From contig CAZNPL010000003.1 of NCBI GenBank assembly GCA_964574815.1, positions 124,001 to 188,000 on the forward strand: 64,000 nucleotides of DNA, given 5' to 3'. The notes beneath the pieces were generated by a model. That model saw only the letters and a program-made list of their open reading frames with translations. It had not been told where the DNA came from and made no database searches. The DNA comes from CAZNPL01 sp964574815 (GTDB taxonomy: Bacteria; Planctomycetota; Phycisphaerae; UBA1845). The translations under genes and the position numbers were made by a program. Shown in pieces: positions 23,601 through 31,574 of the stretch. The number at the start of each line of letters is the position of its first letter. Within the stretch, counting starts at the first letter, position 1.

Positions 23601-24528
23601 CGGCAACGGCTTGGCCGGACGGTTGGCGGAAATGTCCACGAGTTGGGCGTCGATCGAGCCCGAGTTGGGCTTCAACACGCCGGACGAAATCGACCGCACG
23701 TTCAGCCTTCGCTGGGAGTCTTTCCGTATCCCAAACTCGGTTTCGTACGATGGCGAATGGCGCGAAGTCCTCTCCAGCTATGCCGTGGCGGACCTGAACG
23801 CCCTCCAGGAATACAACCAGTATTGCCAGCCCTTGCAACCGCCGATCCCCGACAACCCGGCGATCGTGATTCCGCTGAGCACGACGGTCCAATCATCGCT
23901 CAACCTCTTCGGGTGGCCTTCCACGGGAGACGCCACACTGCCTTCCGATCGCTTCGCGATCAAGCTGCACTCGCACGCCGTGCGGTTCTCCCATTACCCC
24001 GGGTTCCCACTGAACCAGCAGGTGAACGTTTACCTTGTGCCGGTTGGATCCGATTTCATGCGGGCGCCTACGTGCCCCGAGGCGCCGATCCGAGAGTGGA
24101 ATCTCCTCGACCAGACGCTCCCGGTCTCGTTGCCGGTCGGCGTGCAGGACATCCAGACCTTCGGTTGGATGCCGTGGGACGCACTTGACGGGGGCGCCGC
24201 CGCCATGATCCGGCGGCGGCTGATCCCGACCGTCGCTGCGTGTGCGGCCGGCGATCCCTCGTGCACCGACATCAGCTACAAGCTGACCGGAAGGTCCGTA
24301 TGGAACACCCGCTGGCTGCTGATCATCCCCGGTTCGGAGCTCCAGGGGTCCGATCCGATGAACGGCATCGACGTCTTCATCAACGGAACCAACCCGCCCT
24401 ACGGCACCGGTGTGCGCGACATCAAGCTCGAGTTCAGCAGTTACGGATACAGCGGCTGCATCGCCGGCCAGAGCGCCGCCCCGGAGGACGCTGACGCACC
24501 GGCGATGAAGGCGGGCCGCGGCCGGTGA
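14689..24528 (+). CDS. Giant secreted multidomain protein (FG-GAP, TSP3-like, lectin-like, helical C-terminal region)
   Basis: About 3279 aa. The ATG at 14689 is chosen for its AGGAGG six bases upstream; the frame also opens at a GTG at 14674. A long basic leader precedes a signal segment ending 'SRTARA^Q' (~65). Residues ~84-457 carry repeated FG-GAP blades ('FGYSVAIDGDYAVIGA'). Calcium-type repeats follow at ~465-585 ('DTDMDGVGDVCDNCPD'). An L-type lectin-like domain lies near 1050-1245 ('ADGMSFAVLG') and a very Cys-rich repeat tract at ~1404-1657. From ~2130 to 2943 it is mainly helical, with a leucine-rich stretch ('YEAHLDHLETQVHLLESLHEL') and 'RYRYQDIAFRVFRNDALQKYR'. The last ~330 residues look beta-rich. 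The following gene encodes a Tc/Rhs protein, so an A-component-like delivery or surface partner role is conceivable but unproven. Confidence 0.8.
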   Translation: MTSGNKVTSRPATRDSPSTGKSAMRSTRHPGTIRFILGMQSRDWKAVTALVIIACLCAVSRTARAQCTLEEIDELTVAYPDLDLWYGYAVGVSGDWAVVGAPAGPVNPTAPGKTHVFVRNNNGTPDDHSDDEWIHTQTLTASDPAPDQFGYSVAIDGDYAVIGAQAISNWRGAAYVFQRNDNGTSELIDDTWSQVAKLTPAYGLDGDNFGFSVDIRGIWIAVGAPYDDVSGRVDKGSVYVFRRSGSSWSRMGYISADGVAHLFGYSVSIEDYPAVAAGAPGLEEAYVFEPSRDDPTDWLDIQVDRLTAFDGSFHNNFGNAVSLRGDTLVVGAIFADHACSPPDGACDSGAAYVFRRTGYRSYTSETVLTKDGAVAGDWFGDSVSVSGDRIAIGAHGSDGLDLGNGAVFVFRRLGGVWTEIADLVASAPLAQDFWGWTTRIDGTTVIAGSWGHQGRPVYFHSVKERDGDGVLDGCDTCPDVPNGGDLGICISGYVTPCSSNEECDDPPATGNGVCLQDLGICIAGLVTTCLATDPLACGGGGECYFEQTDTDMDGVGDVCDNCPDDYNPLQADYNGNGLGDPCDPAFEVAEELLPPGYPNDPNDPNDPYGDADPSAYPLADVSPPTAAFYYDKVYCRSGTPENCFQWEGRWFVNEPADPQNPLTIIWKDTGGQPVGEPVVYVATASAATAPKDASYTVAEGRYFRDWQDQGNGVPVYIDEYLTLTIRYNATYSENAGSPPADVEVLPSHLVEVNSTDPGMLVFQYTDGPGGRLLGFEVIDIVNLGSPMWQPAEVGKRLDVPAGTDCGAWFVRNGTHSAPLAFQRDEATSEIWPIRPSSAPNGNVVAWYSSTPFGSNCWHNALTRHEADWPGAADLQEHVIDSTNPAPAPLVDLRVGEPDGYCTAEVMHEEGFGGPADDPPLSEVVEGYFAAQYPGYSVVRFDFPGINCDPANRANVEFEVVASYEHRDAEVYPLPAPLDWDIAQQLDDLDHDLNTPNHPFGYLHDGQPFAPNIYNDTGQIFPVNSGDAHGQLEAWWFEEGFANTRIRSEFSGEGDAFQLNGSAELVDGAARLTPATTSQIGSLIFTRPLPAFVGFRASFDFRIGGGSGADGMSFAVLGTDSFSQYSVFSETLPPRATSLAVGFDTYPNVEDPNDNHMSVFVDGVEVFPEYTPTFDLNNDQWHHAVVELVGGQLTVTVTPAGGSAELAFDCSVGQFSPANLDALFGFGARTGGAYDAHYVDNVSIRALQPLGVYWPHKVVEYNPVWPPPDADPADPNDDPIVIASRLGAGDYPVAPDTAIYGESVPGLSFATFQSDPTIAHTEPGWNPNDEHALVLSSSGRMKAYAARDDDPWSAPSGHPYVLVQYRLEAPPMPGGEPGLWNMGVHKVIAEQPPDVFDYTSYALEDTETCECREQQDVFAACSSEDPACACDLTDPACACQLLAPGCDCGADPNCSPYCDGRKRCVNGSTEGRICETVSDCDCTNEPKVIGGECEGGQGGSIAVPDGTPCTAQSDCCEPSEVNCRCRAVTIVEGVCVNGSTPGAPCTDINDCDCTITQSVCAGGAQNVCVGGPRNGLPCFTVADCPHGWDAECLSGTCAGGSHHGLPCVDDADCNLVDCVNAGQACTIHEDCTVKTCAGAVNTGALCADNGDCECSPEPGIPVVAGLPIVYPLYPINFAAAPCMAGDPPRPLTTIVSVCVGGADDGQPCDPRLATPCATGGICTDNGVWVDRTGTIWAVEQQDAASGNPSAAAILLFENWSADRGCQPWRTYAPHDQTDQGNGRCNENSGAFEGDVCQTDADCGAGACDKPYPIVYRPSWPSTACIWPDEPTCPRPILIGETVVDQTDQCGRINVLHDSVGIKLIDTTYEVETDFSAADYWEADVDFRNLPPHLYGGSIGGALEWPDRIRYDESAQKLYFRGIMSERDKSELEALSLDTDYRNAIAQLYNKSDDQLTVPLAEPNEKFVSAADANAEPGWVVLAFQNDDICTSVGSPTVQVWRVDCGPDSGFIRPLTPTCPFNEKQVMQHSLDGGGRPEQLAYEWQWSESPDGPWHRYNPPMGYEDGMGLREVIIAGSSPFTLGDSWWRVRYRGYRNCPCNGSECNEGVAPWPPELGTTVTNSKMVSDWTEPQLAEGWIKRVIRGLNPFDQRIKDFHNVAASTYVSMIEQAGIRFEAPVALNCTPDNINNLGLIEIYETARNRAQLFSIEQGVSFDPANLALLLITEHIADLYLLLGHEAFADASDPTIGFFGNTPPADPSAAFCFEGRVPNLLQEELAMLRGVDNKVSPLVDADGFIIATPYNRLLWNFTPGINPGRIAYANNYQLTNELDALEAYPQAHGDAWGHYLTAAKKFYRLLRHQVFDWIVSTEYVLVAGQAPVEVGYQYERKFAEIAAAKARTGAAITSLTFRELFTADPTLQNGYPDPEDPARAWGVTEWSRRAGQGAYFDWVVANALLDDDDDDPNHANTIKKIDRTTVPELFEIAAAYAEIQSTLDKANAGLNPLGLAANVVPFGLNPSEIEQGKTHFEQIFERAVGALSNAVTVFNYANENTQRLRQVQDDSEEFADLTEEREMDFTSRLIEFFGRPYNEDIGAGRTYSSGYYGPDIFHFDYADTSDLIGIDPSGTTTMSRTFRMRDVDPETGKMTVTNQTVNFNVSTDGLGLIKPQGWGVRPEPGEIQFARSEVLQAIGRLLQALENYEAHLDHLETQVHLLESLHELNAEIVEIHLTGLDYQITVNDRIREAHSAAAWFRHAASTNMALARAGMEFLPRSVGLATDVTSAARGAILLAASGISAELEAMAVTESEDALYWEQARQLAAAEQQFEITGWQGNYQVAQQVAVLRQLVRAMPSMELEIYQLKEAVKQATGRYHAAIGAGLRLLEQRTAFRQRTADQVSRYRYQDIAFRVFRNDALQKYRAQFDLAARYAYLAARAYDYETNLLGTNEQSGRGYLTNIVKERVLGVLSGGSPVTGNGLAGRLAEMSTSWASIEPELGFNTPDEIDRTFSLRWESFRIPNSVSYDGEWREVLSSYAVADLNALQEYNQYCQPLQPPIPDNPAIVIPLSTTVQSSLNLFGWPSTGDATLPSDRFAIKLHSHAVRFSHYPGFPLNQQVNVYLVPVGSDFMRAPTCPEAPIREWNLLDQTLPVSLPVGVQDIQTFGWMPWDALDGGAAAMIRRRLIPTVAACAAGDPSCTDISYKLTGRSVWNTRWLLIIPGSELQGSDPMNGIDVFINGTNPPYGTGVRDIKLEFSSYGYSGCIAGQSAAPEDADAPAMKAGRGR

Positions 24529-24580
24529 CGATGACCGGCGAATGGCACGCAGCAAGTTAGCCGGAGCGTGACGATATATC

Positions 24581-27500
24581 ATGGGAAAGTATACTGCCCG
24601 CATGACCATTGGTTCCCACCTCGTGCCGGTGTGCATCGCCACAGCGAGCGCCGCGCCACTCTCGCTTGCTGCCGACGACAAGAACGGCGTGTCGCCGACC
24701 ACGATCTCGCGACCGACCGGCCCAGGCTCACTCGAAGGACTCGGTGACGCGTTCCAACCCGCGCTCAATACCGGAACCGCTTCTTACGCAGTCAACCCGT
24801 CGCTGCCCGAGGGCATCGCCGGCTTCACGCCCGGCCTCTCTTTTCGATACGACAGCGGGCGCGGCTTCGGCCCTGCGGGCATCGGCTGGTCCTTCGGGCC
24901 CGGCGGCGTCCGTCGTCAGACCGACAGGGGGTTGCCCCGTTACATCGAGCCACCCGCCGAGGGGTCCGACCGCTTCCTGGGCATGAACGGAGAGGAGCTC
25001 GTCCCCATGGCCAACGGTTGCTACCTCACCAAAATCGAAGGGGCCTACCTCCGCTATCGCCGCGTTGACGACCACTGGGAAGCCCACACCAAGAGCGGCA
25101 TCAGGCTGGAGTTCGGGCTGAGCGGCGGTGCGCGTCTGACCGACCTCACCGGAGCAAAGATCTATCAATGGCAGCTCGAGCGTCAGACCGACACGAACGG
25201 AAACGTTGTCGAATACGACTACATTCGTCCCAGCGAGGAGGACCGCCAGATCTATCTGAGCGGAATCCGCTACGGACCCGGTGCACCGCCGTGGGATCAC
25301 TGCTATTCCGTTGTGGTGACGTACGAAGACAGGCCCGATCCGCGCGTCGATTACCGGCCCGGCTTCAGGGTCCGGACGGGCAAGCGAATCGCGCAAATCG
25401 ACGTCAAGTACGATGAGACGCTCATTCGTCGCTACACGCTTGGTTACGAAACGCACCCGCACTGGTCCCTTCTGACCACGCTCACCCATTACGGCGACGA
25501 CGGCGTCAGCACGCTGCCCGTCACCACGTTCGGCTACGCCACGTTCGAGATGGGGCCCCCGGAGATTCCGCTGTCAGCCAACGGCCGAGTCATAGGCTCC
25601 CTCGGAGAGCCGGGCTCCGTCGCCGACAACGCCAACGTCGACTTCATCGACATCAATGCCGATGGCCTGCCGGACCTCCTTGTCACCGACGCCGGCCACC
25701 TAGCCTACCTCAACCGCGGCGCGGCCGAAGTTGAACCGGGGCGGTCTGTGATCCGATGGGAAGGACCAAATGCGGTGACCGCCGACGATGTGCGGGCTTT
25801 CAACGTGGAACTTTCTGAAAGCAACGTGCATTTGGCCGACATGACCGGCGACGGTATCGCCGACCTGGTAGTTACGGAGAGCGACCGGGTCGAGTACTTC
25901 CCAAACAACGGGCAGGTCGGCTGGGGGGCCGGCCAGCTCATGTCGGTCGAACATACGCCCCCGCCGGCGCCCTTCGGGTCCGACGGCGGCACTGTGCTCA
26001 CGTCCGACCTCGATTTCGACAAGCGAATCGACGTAATCAAGAGCGATTACGGGGCGTACTCAGCCTGGTTCAATCTCGGCGGGGGGGCTTTCAGTGACGA
26101 GGTCCTGACCAACGGCGCTTGGCACGGTCAGCAATTCATCGATTTCGCCACACCGGGCGTGCAACTGGCCGACATGAACGGCGACCGCCTGAACGACGTC
26201 GTGAAGGTCACGCCGATCAGTGTCGTCTACTGTGCCAACATGGGCTTCGGCCAGTTTGACCAATCGGTCGAAATGATGCTGCCCGACCGCTTCCTGGATG
26301 ATACGCCGAACGGCAACCTGCACCGCACCCAACTCACAGACGTTAACGGCGACGGGCTCGCGGACCTTGTGGTCGAACGCGCCGACGGCGACAATCTTTG
26401 GTTCTGGCTCAACATGGGGGACAACTCCTTCGCCCTCTCGCGCGTCATCACCGGCCTGCCTGCGACGGCCGCCGCCGCAACACGCTGGTTGGACATCAAC
26501 GGCAACGGCACAACGGACCTCGTCTACGCCGATTCGTCGCTGCCCGATTCCAGAATCAACGCTGTCGACCTCGGGGAGTTGATTGCAGGATCGTCGCACT
26601 TCAACGCGATGACGAGCATCGACAACGGCTATGGCCGGCACACAACCATTCTTTACCGCAGCACCACCTATTACCAGGTGGACGCGTTCGAAGCCGGGAA
26701 CCCCTGGACCTCCACCGTCCCCTTTCCGTCCGCTATCGTCGCTCAAACGCAGACTTCCATCGGCCTCGACCTGGACGGCTATCCGGACGAAGGAGCGGGC
26801 GGCGACGTCTACCTTACCGACTACGTCTACCGCGACGGCTATTACGATCCCCTCGAAAAGCAGTTCCGCGGCTTCGCGTTCGTCAAACAGATCGAGCGTG
26901 GTGACGAACGCTTCGGCGGAACCGCCGCCCCGACACTCGTGACGCGGTACGGGTTTCACACCGGAGCGCCCGACGGCATCGACAACGACGGCAGCGGCCA
27001 GATCGACGAATACCACGAGTGGGACGGCCGTGAAGAAGAGCCCCTGAAGGGCGTCGAGTTGTGGCGCGAAACCTGCTCACTGCCGGACGATCCGACTGCC
27101 GACGGGTTTTTCGCAGACGCTTCGGTCGTGTTCGAACGCACAGAGACGGACTGGGAGGTGCGGGAACTATGTGAGTCCACCGGCGGAGCCCTGACTGAAC
27201 TGTTCGACTCAGGCTACCGGACTGCCGACGCGTACGACCGGCGCATCCGCCAAGCGGTCGCCACGACGACCGCGCGGACGGTGATGGAGCGGCAGTCCGA
27301 CCCGTCAGTCCACAAGCACCTGGAGACGCGCTCCGATCTCGACCCGCTGGGCAACACGCTGTTCGAGTGGAACCTGGGCGACCTGTTCAACGCCAACGAT
27401 GACCTCTACACCGGCTATGAGTACGCCTACGGAGAGCCGGGGTGGATCGTCGACCGGGTGAGCCGCACGTTCCGGCATGAAGGCGGCCCGGTCGGAGCGT

Positions 27501-30500
27501 TCGTCTCCGACGTGCGTAACTACTACGACGGCCCGCCGTTTAAAGGCCTGCCGCTTGGACAAGTCGGCAGCACCGGCCACCTCCATCGGAGTGAGTCGCT
27601 GATCTCCGGCGGCGACGTCCCGGACCTGACAACGCGTTCGTTCCTGCGGGGCGACCCGCGCGACGCGTCGGGTGTCGTGGACACGCAGCGTCGGCAATTC
27701 GATCAGTATGGCAACCCGATTGTCATGCTCGATGCCAACGCGAAGCTCGACACTGATGGGTTGCCCGATGGCAAGGGACACGAGCGGCACGTCGAGTACG
27801 AGCCGATCCTCCACAAATTCCCAGTCCGCGAGACCGTCGTCCTGGGCGGAGGAGACTCCGATCTGGAAGTCACCGCGGAGCATCACTACGGTTATGGCAC
27901 GCCCGTCTCAGTCACCGACTTCAACGGGAACGTGACCCGCTATACATACGATACCTTCGGTCGACTGGAAAAGGAGATCCTTCCCGGAGACGAGCCGGAC
28001 GCACCGACCCGCACGTACGGCTACGGCTGGGGTGCGCCCGTGAGCAGCATCACGACCGTGACGCACACCCGGGAGGGCGACTCGCCGGATGTCGAGTCGA
28101 CGCAGTTCTTCGACGGCCTGGGGCGGGCGCTTGGGGCGTTCGAGGCCGGCGGACCGGTAATGAAAGGTGTCACGCAATACAGTCCTCGCGGGCAGGCCTG
28201 GAAGGTATTCCAGCCCTACTTCGGCGAACCTTTCGATGAAGGTGGAAACTGGTTATTGCCGGACAGCGAGCTTGCGGCCACTTTCACATGCTATGATGCC
28301 ACCGGCCGGGCCGTCGAGATCATCTCTCCGCCGGATCGACACGGCATGTCGTCGCGGGTCACCACCGACTATCTGCCGTTGGCCGTCGTCCAGCACGACG
28401 GGGAGGACAACCGCGCCGGCGGTCCGCACGCAGGAACTCCCAAAACGCTCGTCTCCGACGGGCTCAGCCGCCTGATCGAGGTGCGCGAGGTCGAGGCGCT
28501 CGCCGGCGACTCCGGGACATTCGTGACCAGTTACCGCTACGCACTGCCCGACCTCCTCACGGAGATCGAGGACGCCAACGGCAACGTCAAGTACATGCGC
28601 TACGACGGCCTTGGCCGCAGGATCTTCATGAACGACTGCGACCGTGGCCACACCACTTACACCTATGACGCAGCCGGCAACCTGCTGAGCACGATCGACG
28701 CCAAGGGACAACGTATCGATTATACTTACGATGGAGTCAACCGCCTGCTCACTGAGGACTACCTCGACGCGGGAACGCCGCTCAGCCTTGAGCGAACGCC
28801 GGACATCGCCTACCACTACGACTGCCCCAGCCCGGCGTACCCGAGACTCCCGAACCTGCGCGGGAAACTCTCCTGGATTGAGGACCTCACCGGTGCCGAG
28901 TTCCACGGGTTCGACGCCCGCGGAAACCGCGAGACGGTTATCAAACGCGTCGATCAGATCGACGGCATTCCGAGAGACTTTACCACCGTGAGCCTGCACG
29001 ACAGCATGGGACGCGAGTACCAGACGGTGTATCCCGACGGCGGCGTGGTGCGCTATCTTTACGACGCTCGCGGACTGCTCGCGGCCGTGTCCGGATTCGT
29101 GGAGCAGCTCGACTATCATGCGTCCGGGCAGAAAGCGACGTGCCTGTTCTCCAACGGAGTCACGACGACTTATGCATACGACCCGCGCCAACGGCTCATT
29201 CGGTTGGCCACGGACTCTGCCGCCGATACCCTGCAGGATCTCTCGTACGATTACGATCAGGTCAGCAATGTCCTTGGCATTGTTGATGCCCGAACCCTGC
29301 CGCCGGACGACCCGCGGAATCAAACGGCTCACTTTACTGTAGACAACATATACCGGCTCATACACGCCACCGGCGTCGGTTACGGCGCGATCGAGTACGA
29401 CTACGACCGTATCGGCAACATGATCGAGAAGGTCAGCCCCGACATTATCGATCCGGTCTTGAACCTCGGTGTTATGACCAGCGGCGGGGTGGCCGGCACG
29501 CAGAATCGCGTTGGGCGGGAGCCGGGCGAACTGCCCGGCCCCCACGCCCTGACCTCCGCCTTCAACGGCAATCGCCTTCGCACGTACGACTACGACGACA
29601 ACGGGAACATGATCACCAACAACGGCGACGAATACCTTTACGATTTTGAGAACCGAATTGGGCAGATCATCAAGGACAATCGCGACATCCGTTATTTGTA
29701 CGATTACTCCGGCCGGCGTGTGATCAAGCGCGTGGACGGCGCGCAAACCACCTACATTGACAGGCTCAGCGAAGTCCGCGACGGCGAGCTGATCACGTAC
29801 GTCTTCGCCGGCCGAACGCGCGTCGCCCGCGTTGAAGGTTCCATTTCCTCGCCGCCGGTCGTCACGCAACGGTTGTCACTGACCGAGGGCTGGAATCTCA
29901 TCAGCTTTCAGGTCGATCCCTCATCCACAGACCCCGCGACGATTCTGGCCGAGATCGCCGGAAAGTACGAGGTGGTGTACGGCCACAACGGCGCCGGGTA
30001 CACCGTTCATCGGCCCGGAGTCGCAGCCGATACGCTGACGGCGCTCCTACCCAACCATGGTTACTGGATACGGGTAAGCGAGCCCGTCGAGCTGCTCGTC
30101 GAAGGTCCGATCAGCCAAACGCCCATTTCGGTTTCAGCGGCTGGCCCCGCGCTCGTCGGCTTTCCAGGCCTCGCGCCTTGCAGCATGGACGACTTGCTCA
30201 CTCGTCATCCAAACTTAAGAACAGTGGCCGCTTATCTCGGGAGCGGCACTGGCTGGGCAACCTACGACACGTCCGCGCCGGACTACGTGAACTTCCTGGG
30301 CGGGATTACACCGGCGGTGGGTTATTGGGTTACCTCAAGTGGCCTCACCAACCTCGAACTGGCGGCATCCGCTCCGCTAGTTCGCACGTATTACCACGGC
30401 GATCACCTTGGCTCTAACAGCCTGTTGACCGACGACGACGGCGGAATCCTCCGTGAGGCGGCCTATTACCCGTTCGGTGCGCCGCGGCATGAATACGTCC

Positions 30501-31414
30501 CCGAACCCGGCGAGTTCGACTCCCATTATGGATTTGCTGACAAAGAGCGGGATGGCGAGAGCGGTCTGCAGTACTTCGCGGCCCGCTATTACGACAACTT
30601 GCTGTCTCGGTTCACGCGAGTGGATCCGTTGCTCGTGGAAGAGCCTGAGCTGCACCAACCCCAAAGCCTGAACCCCTACGCGTTTGTGCTCAATCAACCC
30701 CTGAGTTACAGCGATCCGACCGGAATGCAGCCCGTGCACACCGCGTTCAATCCGCCGGCACTCACCCCTGCCCAGCGCGCGGGTGTCGCACGCGATATCG
30801 CCTACCTCCGCAGGACGGGTTTCCTAACCTCCCGCGTGTTCACGGGCACACCATTGGAAGCCGGAACCGGCGGCGGCGTATCGACAAAAGGGTTTGAAGC
30901 GGTTTCCGCATCTTCAGGCGGAACACAGGCCGCTCGCGGAGGGCTTGGTGTGGGCAAGGCGCGCGGACGCGGATCGGTGCGCATCGATGACATCCAGTTC
31001 GACCTGACTCCGGCGGTCGCCACAGACAGCACACTCGGCTCGGGAATCTACACCGAGGCGGGTGAACACCTGGCTATCGAGGGTATCTTCGTCGAGATTC
31101 AGACGGCGATTGGACCGCTCGATCCGAACCCGCCCGAAGACATCTACGCCGATATAGAGGCCGCCGCCGGGTTCTCTGATTTCAATGCCGCCGCTCGTGA
31201 CATGCCGCTCTTTCAGGTCATGTACCGACATCAGCGGCTCGACATGCTGGAAACCCCACATTACAGAGCCGCCACTTATCGGGACGATCCCGTGGCGCAC
31301 TACCTCCGCACAGGCAGAGCGCCGCGAGGTCACAGCGTCGAGGACATACAGCGGCAGATAAACCAGGAGATCGCAGCGGAACAGCAGGTAAGTGCACAGA
31401 TGCAGGCAGACTAG
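24581..31414 (+). CDS. SpvB/TcdB-type Rhs toxin protein (fused Tc B-C-like cocoon)
   Basis: A 2277-aa exported protein. Domain order is: signal segment; SpvB/TcB N-terminal domain (~25-345, 'PGLSFRYDSGRGFGPAGIGW'); FG-GAP beta-propeller (~353-660, 'DINADGLPDLLVTD', 'DMNGDRLNDVVKV'); TcB middle region with 'YRDGYYDPLEKQFRGFAF' (~749); and many YD/Rhs repeats (~1040-1607). A GWN module is inserted at ~1763-1933, then comes the terminal Rhs box 'YYHGDHLGSNSLL' (~1937) and the core end 'NPYAFVLNQPLSYSDPTG' (~2046). About 230 unique residues follow, the position of variable cargo in TcC/Rhs toxins. Known homologues build a hollow shell that encloses and self-cleaves the C-terminal toxin. The cargo fold here is unrecognised. 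Confidence 0.88.
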   Translation: MGKYTARMTIGSHLVPVCIATASAAPLSLAADDKNGVSPTTISRPTGPGSLEGLGDAFQPALNTGTASYAVNPSLPEGIAGFTPGLSFRYDSGRGFGPAGIGWSFGPGGVRRQTDRGLPRYIEPPAEGSDRFLGMNGEELVPMANGCYLTKIEGAYLRYRRVDDHWEAHTKSGIRLEFGLSGGARLTDLTGAKIYQWQLERQTDTNGNVVEYDYIRPSEEDRQIYLSGIRYGPGAPPWDHCYSVVVTYEDRPDPRVDYRPGFRVRTGKRIAQIDVKYDETLIRRYTLGYETHPHWSLLTTLTHYGDDGVSTLPVTTFGYATFEMGPPEIPLSANGRVIGSLGEPGSVADNANVDFIDINADGLPDLLVTDAGHLAYLNRGAAEVEPGRSVIRWEGPNAVTADDVRAFNVELSESNVHLADMTGDGIADLVVTESDRVEYFPNNGQVGWGAGQLMSVEHTPPPAPFGSDGGTVLTSDLDFDKRIDVIKSDYGAYSAWFNLGGGAFSDEVLTNGAWHGQQFIDFATPGVQLADMNGDRLNDVVKVTPISVVYCANMGFGQFDQSVEMMLPDRFLDDTPNGNLHRTQLTDVNGDGLADLVVERADGDNLWFWLNMGDNSFALSRVITGLPATAAAATRWLDINGNGTTDLVYADSSLPDSRINAVDLGELIAGSSHFNAMTSIDNGYGRHTTILYRSTTYYQVDAFEAGNPWTSTVPFPSAIVAQTQTSIGLDLDGYPDEGAGGDVYLTDYVYRDGYYDPLEKQFRGFAFVKQIERGDERFGGTAAPTLVTRYGFHTGAPDGIDNDGSGQIDEYHEWDGREEEPLKGVELWRETCSLPDDPTADGFFADASVVFERTETDWEVRELCESTGGALTELFDSGYRTADAYDRRIRQAVATTTARTVMERQSDPSVHKHLETRSDLDPLGNTLFEWNLGDLFNANDDLYTGYEYAYGEPGWIVDRVSRTFRHEGGPVGAFVSDVRNYYDGPPFKGLPLGQVGSTGHLHRSESLISGGDVPDLTTRSFLRGDPRDASGVVDTQRRQFDQYGNPIVMLDANAKLDTDGLPDGKGHERHVEYEPILHKFPVRETVVLGGGDSDLEVTAEHHYGYGTPVSVTDFNGNVTRYTYDTFGRLEKEILPGDEPDAPTRTYGYGWGAPVSSITTVTHTREGDSPDVESTQFFDGLGRALGAFEAGGPVMKGVTQYSPRGQAWKVFQPYFGEPFDEGGNWLLPDSELAATFTCYDATGRAVEIISPPDRHGMSSRVTTDYLPLAVVQHDGEDNRAGGPHAGTPKTLVSDGLSRLIEVREVEALAGDSGTFVTSYRYALPDLLTEIEDANGNVKYMRYDGLGRRIFMNDCDRGHTTYTYDAAGNLLSTIDAKGQRIDYTYDGVNRLLTEDYLDAGTPLSLERTPDIAYHYDCPSPAYPRLPNLRGKLSWIEDLTGAEFHGFDARGNRETVIKRVDQIDGIPRDFTTVSLHDSMGREYQTVYPDGGVVRYLYDARGLLAAVSGFVEQLDYHASGQKATCLFSNGVTTTYAYDPRQRLIRLATDSAADTLQDLSYDYDQVSNVLGIVDARTLPPDDPRNQTAHFTVDNIYRLIHATGVGYGAIEYDYDRIGNMIEKVSPDIIDPVLNLGVMTSGGVAGTQNRVGREPGELPGPHALTSAFNGNRLRTYDYDDNGNMITNNGDEYLYDFENRIGQIIKDNRDIRYLYDYSGRRVIKRVDGAQTTYIDRLSEVRDGELITYVFAGRTRVARVEGSISSPPVVTQRLSLTEGWNLISFQVDPSSTDPATILAEIAGKYEVVYGHNGAGYTVHRPGVAADTLTALLPNHGYWIRVSEPVELLVEGPISQTPISVSAAGPALVGFPGLAPCSMDDLLTRHPNLRTVAAYLGSGTGWATYDTSAPDYVNFLGGITPAVGYWVTSSGLTNLELAASAPLVRTYYHGDHLGSNSLLTDDDGGILREAAYYPFGAPRHEYVPEPGEFDSHYGFADKERDGESGLQYFAARYYDNLLSRFTRVDPLLVEEPELHQPQSLNPYAFVLNQPLSYSDPTGMQPVHTAFNPPALTPAQRAGVARDIAYLRRTGFLTSRVFTGTPLEAGTGGGVSTKGFEAVSASSGGTQAARGGLGVGKARGRGSVRIDDIQFDLTPAVATDSTLGSGIYTEAGEHLAIEGIFVEIQTAIGPLDPNPPEDIYADIEAAAGFSDFNAAARDMPLFQVMYRHQRLDMLETPHYRAATYRDDPVAHYLRTGRAPRGHSVEDIQRQINQEIAAEQQVSAQMQAD

Positions 31415-31574
31415 GCAGCACGGGCCGCGCCCTTCGGCCGGAAGTTCTGCGGGGTTCCGTAGTCGCCATCACTGAATCGCGCCGACCGAATATGACAGGC
31501 CCAGTACGAAGCCCAAAGACCACGAAGACCACAGCAGTGAACGATCGCCACGTTTGTCAAACGGAGACCGAGAA

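Noticed and set aside
28253..29869. 538-codon minus-strand open frame opposite the Rhs gene
   Set aside because: A shadow of the Rhs repeats, with no domain signature or translation signals. The same applies to the long antisense frames at 19300-20799 and 38947-40353.
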